NCBI GenBank assembly: GCA_046348585.1 | Contig: JAXMDZ010000011.1 | Span: 26,678 to 90,677 of the forward strand | Reading direction: 5' to 3' | Length of the DNA: 64,000 nt | Source: JADZAI01 sp046348585 | GTDB taxonomy: Bacteria > Pseudomonadota > Alphaproteobacteria > Micropepsales > Micropepsaceae | Shown here: piece after piece, positions 60,484-64,000 of the stretch | Layout of the letters: the number at the start of each line of letters is the position of its first letter | How positions within the stretch are numbered: position 1 is the stretch's first letter | Notes under the pieces: generated by a model | Database searches by the model: none | The model's input: the letters and a program-made list of their open reading frames with translations, nothing else | What the model was told of the DNA's origin: nothing | Position numbers and translations under genes: made by a program

Positions 60484-60888
60484 ATGGCGGTCGTCTGGAT
60501 CGAGCGGGACGTGCTGCTGGCGCTGCACGATGCGGTGCTGGCGGCCCATGGCGGGACCCCCGGCATCGCCGACTACATGGCGCTGGAGATGCTGCGCGCC
60601 CGGCCGATGGAGATCGCCGGACGGGCCGCGCCGTCGATCTCGGACCTCGCCGCCGCCCAGCTCTGCGGCTTCCTGCTGAAGCGCCCTTTCCGTAGCGGCA
60701 ATGCGCGCACCGCGACCGCCGCGCTGGAGGTCTTCCTGACCCTCAACGGGCAGACCCTGATCGCCCCCGAAGCCGACCTTGCGCTCGCCGTCCAGTCGGT
60801 GGTTTCGGGCGAATGGTCGCCCGCGACCTTCGCCGAGTGGCTCAACCACAGCGTGCATCCGACCAAGGAGCCGAAGCTGCCGCTGTAG
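60484..60888 (+). CDS. Doc-like (death-on-curing/Fic) toxin with altered active site
   Basis: This 134-residue protein has the Doc helical fold: LHDAVLAAHGGTPGIADYMALEMLRARP and DLAAAQLCGFLLK. The Fic motif reads RPFRSGNARTAT where active Doc proteins have H-x-F-x-x-x-N-K-R. The catalytic histidine is arginine (codon CGC; CAC would need one change), and the lysine is alanine. Doc phosphorylates EF-Tu; this copy may be inactive or changed in activity. It lies with its antitoxin between hslV and hslU. Confidence 0.8.
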   Translation: MAVVWIERDVLLALHDAVLAAHGGTPGIADYMALEMLRARPMEIAGRAAPSISDLAAAQLCGFLLKRPFRSGNARTATAALEVFLTLNGQTLIAPEADLALAVQSVVSGEWSPATFAEWLNHSVHPTKEPKLPL

Positions 60889-60950
60889 CCGGCGGGCGGG
60901 CGCGGCGCGGGCTTTCGCCAGGGGCCGAGAGCCCCTATGTCTCGCCCGCC

Positions 60951-62258
60951 ATGACCCATTTCTCTCCCCGCGAAATCGTTTCCGAACTCGACCGCTTCAT
61001 CGTCGGCCAGGGCGAGGCCAAGCGGGCCGTCGCCATCGCGCTGCGCAATCGCTGGCGCCGCCAGCGCCTGCCCGAGGCCCTGCGCCACGAGGTGACGCCG
61101 AAGAACATCCTGATGATCGGGCCGACCGGGTGCGGCAAGACCGAGATCTCGCGCCGCCTCGCCCGGCTGGCCGAGGCCCCGTTCCTGAAGGTCGAGGCGA
61201 CCAAGTTCACCGAGGTCGGCTATGTCGGCCGCGACGTCGAGCAGATCGTCCGCGACCTGGTGGAGATCGCCATCGGCCAGGTGCGCGAGACCCGGCGCAA
61301 GGACGTGCGGGTGCGGGCCGAGAAGGCGGCCGAGGAGCGGGTGCTGGACGCCCTCGTCGGGTCGGGCGCGAGCGAGGCCACCCGCGAGGCCTTCCGCCGC
61401 AAGCTGCGGGCCGGCGAGATGGACGACAAGGAGATCGAGCTGGACGTCGCCCAGCCGGGCGGCGGGATGCCGCTGTTCGACATTCCGGGGCAGCCGGGGG
61501 CCTCGGTCGGCCTCATCAACCTTCAGGAGACGCTGGGCAAGGCGTTCGGGGGGGCGCGCAAGACGCGCAAGATGACGGTCAAGGACTCCCACCCCGTCCT
61601 CATCGCCGAGGAGAGCGACAAGCTGCTCGACAACGACGAGGTGGTGCGCGAGGCGCTGCGGCTCGCCGAGAACGAGGGCATCGTCTTCCTCGACGAGATC
61701 GACAAGATCTGCGCCCGTTCCGAGGCGCGCGGCGCGGACGTGTCGCGCGAGGGCGTGCAGCGCGACCTGCTGCCGCTGATCGAGGGCACCAGCGTTTCGA
61801 CCAAGCACGGGCCGGTGAAGACCGACCACATCCTCTTCATCGCCTCGGGCGCGTTCCATTTCGCCAAGCCCTCGGACCTGCTGCCCGAATTGCAGGGGCG
61901 CTTGCCGATCCGGGTGGAGCTGGCGGGCCTCACCCGCGACGACCTGCGCCGCATCCTGACCGAGCCGGAGGCGAGCCTCGTCACCCAGTACAAGGCGATG
62001 ATGGCGACCGAAGGCCTGACGCTGGACTTCACGCCGGACGGGATCGACGCGCTGGCCGACGTCGCCGCCGAGGTGAATGCGAGCGTTGAGAATATCGGCG
62101 CGCGGCGCTTGCAGACCGTGCTGGAGCGGGTGCTGGAGGACATCTCGTTCGCCGCCGCCGACCGCGACGGCGAAACCGTGACCATCGACGGCCCCTATGT
62201 GCGCGAGCGGGTCGGGGCGCTGGCCAAGAACGTCGATCTGTCGAAGTTCATTCTCTAG
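60951..62258 (+). CDS. hslU: ATP-dependent protease ATPase subunit HslU
   Basis: This 435-residue AAA+ unfoldase has Walker A GPTGCGKTEISRRLA near 57, the pore motif GYVGRDVE near 90, an intermediate I-domain, Walker B IVFLDEIDKI and the C-terminal sensor-2 region ending VDLSKFIL, the tail that docks into HslV. ATG 60951 gives the conserved THFSPREIVSELDRFIVGQ start. An upstream ATG is out of frame. Confidence 0.96.
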   Translation: MTHFSPREIVSELDRFIVGQGEAKRAVAIALRNRWRRQRLPEALRHEVTPKNILMIGPTGCGKTEISRRLARLAEAPFLKVEATKFTEVGYVGRDVEQIVRDLVEIAIGQVRETRRKDVRVRAEKAAEERVLDALVGSGASEATREAFRRKLRAGEMDDKEIELDVAQPGGGMPLFDIPGQPGASVGLINLQETLGKAFGGARKTRKMTVKDSHPVLIAEESDKLLDNDEVVREALRLAENEGIVFLDEIDKICARSEARGADVSREGVQRDLLPLIEGTSVSTKHGPVKTDHILFIASGAFHFAKPSDLLPELQGRLPIRVELAGLTRDDLRRILTEPEASLVTQYKAMMATEGLTLDFTPDGIDALADVAAEVNASVENIGARRLQTVLERVLEDISFAAADRDGETVTIDGPYVRERVGALAKNVDLSKFIL

Positions 62259-62297
62259 GGCCTTTTGGCGTCCGGCGATCTGTGGTGGGCTGGCGCG

Positions 62298-64000
62298 ATG
62301 ACGCGCCGCACCCTTCTGCTCGCCGCCCTGATCCTCGCCGCCTGCGCCGGGCCGGAGACGCCCGGCTTCGAGGCGAAGCCGGCGGGCGACTGGCAGGCCG
62401 GGGCGATGGTGGCGGCGGCCAACCCGCTGGCCGTCGAGGCGGGGCTGGAGGTGCTGCGCCAGGGCGGTTCGGCGGTCGATGCGGCGGTCGCGGTGCAGGC
62501 GGTGCTGGGGCTGGTCGAGCCGCAATCCTCAGGCCTCGGCGGCGGCGCGTTCCTGATCCACTACGACGCCGCGACCGGCGACGTCGCCGCCTATGACGGG
62601 CGCGAGACCGCCCCGGCCGGGGCGCGGCCGGACATGTTCCTGACCGCCGTCGGCGAGCCCGAAGATTTCGTCGCCGCCGTGCAGAGCGGCGATGCGGTCG
62701 GGGTGCCGGGGCTGGTGGCGCTGCTGGCGGCCGCCCATCAGGATCACGGCAGGCTGTCGCTCGCCGCCGATCTCGCGCCCGCGATCCGCCTCGCCGAGGA
62801 GGGCTTCGCGGTCTCGCCGCGCATGAGCCGCCTGATCGGCGCGGTGGCGGAGCGGGGGCCTCTGCTGCCCGATGCGGCGGCCTATCTCACCACCGACGGC
62901 ACGACGCCGCTGCCGCCCGGGCATATCCTCAGGAACCCGGCCTATGCCGAGACGCTGAAGCGGATCGCCGCCGAGGGGCCCAGGGGCTTCTACGAGGGGC
63001 CGGTCGCCGCGGCGATCGTCGCCGCCGTCCATCGCGGCAATGCGCCGGGCACGCTGAGCGAGGCCGATCTCAAAGGTTTCGAGGCCCGCCGTCTGGAGCC
63101 GCTCTGCCGCCCCTATCGCTCGGTGCTGGTCTGCGGCATGGGGCCGCCCTCGTCGGGCGGGATCGCGGTGCTGGCGGCGCTGGGGATGCTCGGCCATTTC
63201 GACCTTTCGGGCGGGGCGGGCGCGGCGCAGTCCTGGCACCTGCTGATCGAGGCGGAGCGGCTCGCCTATGCCGACCGCGATCTCTATGCCGCCGACGACC
63301 GTTTCGTCGCGGTGCCGGTCGAGGGGCTGCTGGACGCGGACTATCTCGCCGGGCGCGCGGCGCTGATCGACCCCGGCCGGGCGATGGCCGAGGCTCCGGC
63401 CGGAACCCCGCCCGGCGCGCCCGAACGGGCGGCGGACCTGTCCGGCCGGTGGACCGGGACCAGTCATTTCGTGGTGGTGGACGCCAAGGGCGACGTCGTT
63501 TCGATGACCACGACCATCGAGGGCCCGTTCGGCGCGCAGCGCATGGCGGCCGGCTTCTTCCTCAACAACCAGATGACCGATTTCTCGTTCGTTCCGGCGG
63601 ACGCCAAGGGACGCCCGGTCGCCAACGCCGTCGCGCCGGGCAAGAAGCCGCGTTCGTCGATGGCCCCGACCATCGTCTTCCGCGACGGGCGCTTCCTGCT
63701 GGCGGTCGGCTCGCCCGGCGGCAATGCGATCATCGGCTATGTGCTGAAGACCCTCGTCGGCGTGCTCGACTGGGGCCTGACGCCGCAGCAGGCGATCGCC
63801 CTGCCCAATGTGGTGGCGCGCGGCAAGCCGCTGGTCGAGGCCGGGTTCGACGCGGGCCTGCGCGCCGCGCTGACCGCGATGGGTCACGAGATCGGCGAGG
63901 CGCGGGCTGGCGAGGCCTCGGGCCTTCATGCCGTGATGCTGGGCGCGGACGGGCATCTCGTCGGGGGGGCCGATCCCCGGCGCGAGGGTGTCGTAGCGTC
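62298..64000 (+). CDS. ggt: Gamma-glutamyltransferase, lipoprotein type (3' end missing)
   Basis: At least 567 codons are visible. The N-terminus has a lipobox (LILAACAGP), so the protein is probably lipid-anchored, unlike the soluble periplasmic E. coli enzyme. The motif GLGGGAFLIHYD binds the gamma-glutamyl group; the processing/nucleophile threonine is in WTGTSHFVVVD near residue 390. Later the GSPGGNAII segment is seen. The enzyme cleaves glutathione or other gamma-glutamyl compounds. The window ends before the stop codon. Confidence 0.92.
   Translation, partial: MTRRTLLLAALILAACAGPETPGFEAKPAGDWQAGAMVAAANPLAVEAGLEVLRQGGSAVDAAVAVQAVLGLVEPQSSGLGGGAFLIHYDAATGDVAAYDGRETAPAGARPDMFLTAVGEPEDFVAAVQSGDAVGVPGLVALLAAAHQDHGRLSLAADLAPAIRLAEEGFAVSPRMSRLIGAVAERGPLLPDAAAYLTTDGTTPLPPGHILRNPAYAETLKRIAAEGPRGFYEGPVAAAIVAAVHRGNAPGTLSEADLKGFEARRLEPLCRPYRSVLVCGMGPPSSGGIAVLAALGMLGHFDLSGGAGAAQSWHLLIEAERLAYADRDLYAADDRFVAVPVEGLLDADYLAGRAALIDPGRAMAEAPAGTPPGAPERAADLSGRWTGTSHFVVVDAKGDVVSMTTTIEGPFGAQRMAAGFFLNNQMTDFSFVPADAKGRPVANAVAPGKKPRSSMAPTIVFRDGRFLLAVGSPGGNAIIGYVLKTLVGVLDWGLTPQQAIALPNVVARGKPLVEAGFDAGLRAALTAMGHEIGEARAGEASGLHAVMLGADGHLVGGADPRREGVVA

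Noticed and set aside
1..64000. tRNA, rRNA, CRISPR array, prophage or replication origin
   Set aside because: No cloverleaf-type sequence, rRNA segment, regularly spaced repeat or phage gene was recognised on either strand.

Overview
This 64 kb window is chromosomal DNA of a very GC-rich alphaproteobacterium. The gene order matches the conserved housekeeping block of the Hyphomicrobiales (Rhizobiales): irr next to fabA-fabB-fabI; then pnp, rpsO, truB, rbfA, infB, ylxR-type gene, nusA, rimP, trmB, metK, XRE regulator, lnt, corC-like, ybeY, phoH, miaB, plsC-like, fur, rimI, tsaB; and further on glnD-murJ-trpS-uspA and the his/hslVU cluster. The genus cannot be named from sequence reading alone. 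No rRNA, tRNA, CRISPR array, prophage or intact insertion sequence was seen, and no gene-free stretch exceeds 300 bases.

Layout. 1-6.0 kb: a cut hydroxyacid dehydrogenase, a secreted SH3 protein, two tandem secreted DUF4424 proteins and a NatA/NatB-type ABC exporter. 6.0-9.1 kb (minus strand): a DUF3501 protein, a two-cluster Fe-S oxidoreductase, rubrerythrin and the iron regulator Irr. 9.3-12.6 kb: fabA-fabB-fabI plus a glutathione S-transferase, for unsaturated fatty acid synthesis and elongation. 12.6-34.8 kb (minus strand): a small secreted protein, then the RNA decay, ribosome maturation and translation initiation genes, then metK, envelope and tRNA-modification genes, Fur, RimI/TsaB, a nitroreductase and a NifU-type protein. 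34.8-43.3 kb: a class III cyclase, a TSUP transporter, a LysR regulator, malic enzyme, mutS and a small membrane protein. 43.3-53.3 kb: glnD, murJ, an HxlR-SDR pair, trpS, uspA, a DUF2244 protein, nth and a PfkB kinase. 53.3-62.3 kb: histidine genes hisE, F, A, H, B on the minus strand, separated by a CYTH/CHAD gene and an alcohol dehydrogenase, facing hslV and hslU, which are themselves separated by an AbrB/Doc-type toxin-antitoxin pair. The window ends inside a gamma-glutamyltransferase lipoprotein gene.

Three conserved genes (infB, trmB, lnt) each carry what looks like one missing base in a GC-rich tract. A shared technical cause is as likely as true mutation. The points most worth following are the rubrerythrin/Fe-S/DUF3501 operon with an Irr-box-like palindrome upstream, the attenuator in front of rimP-nusA-infB, the Doc-like protein whose Fic-motif histidine is replaced by arginine, and two families of dispersed palindromic repeats. 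I did not find a clearly new multi-gene system such as a defence island; the best candidates for undescribed biology are the DUF3501 operon and the DUF4424 pair beside an exporter.
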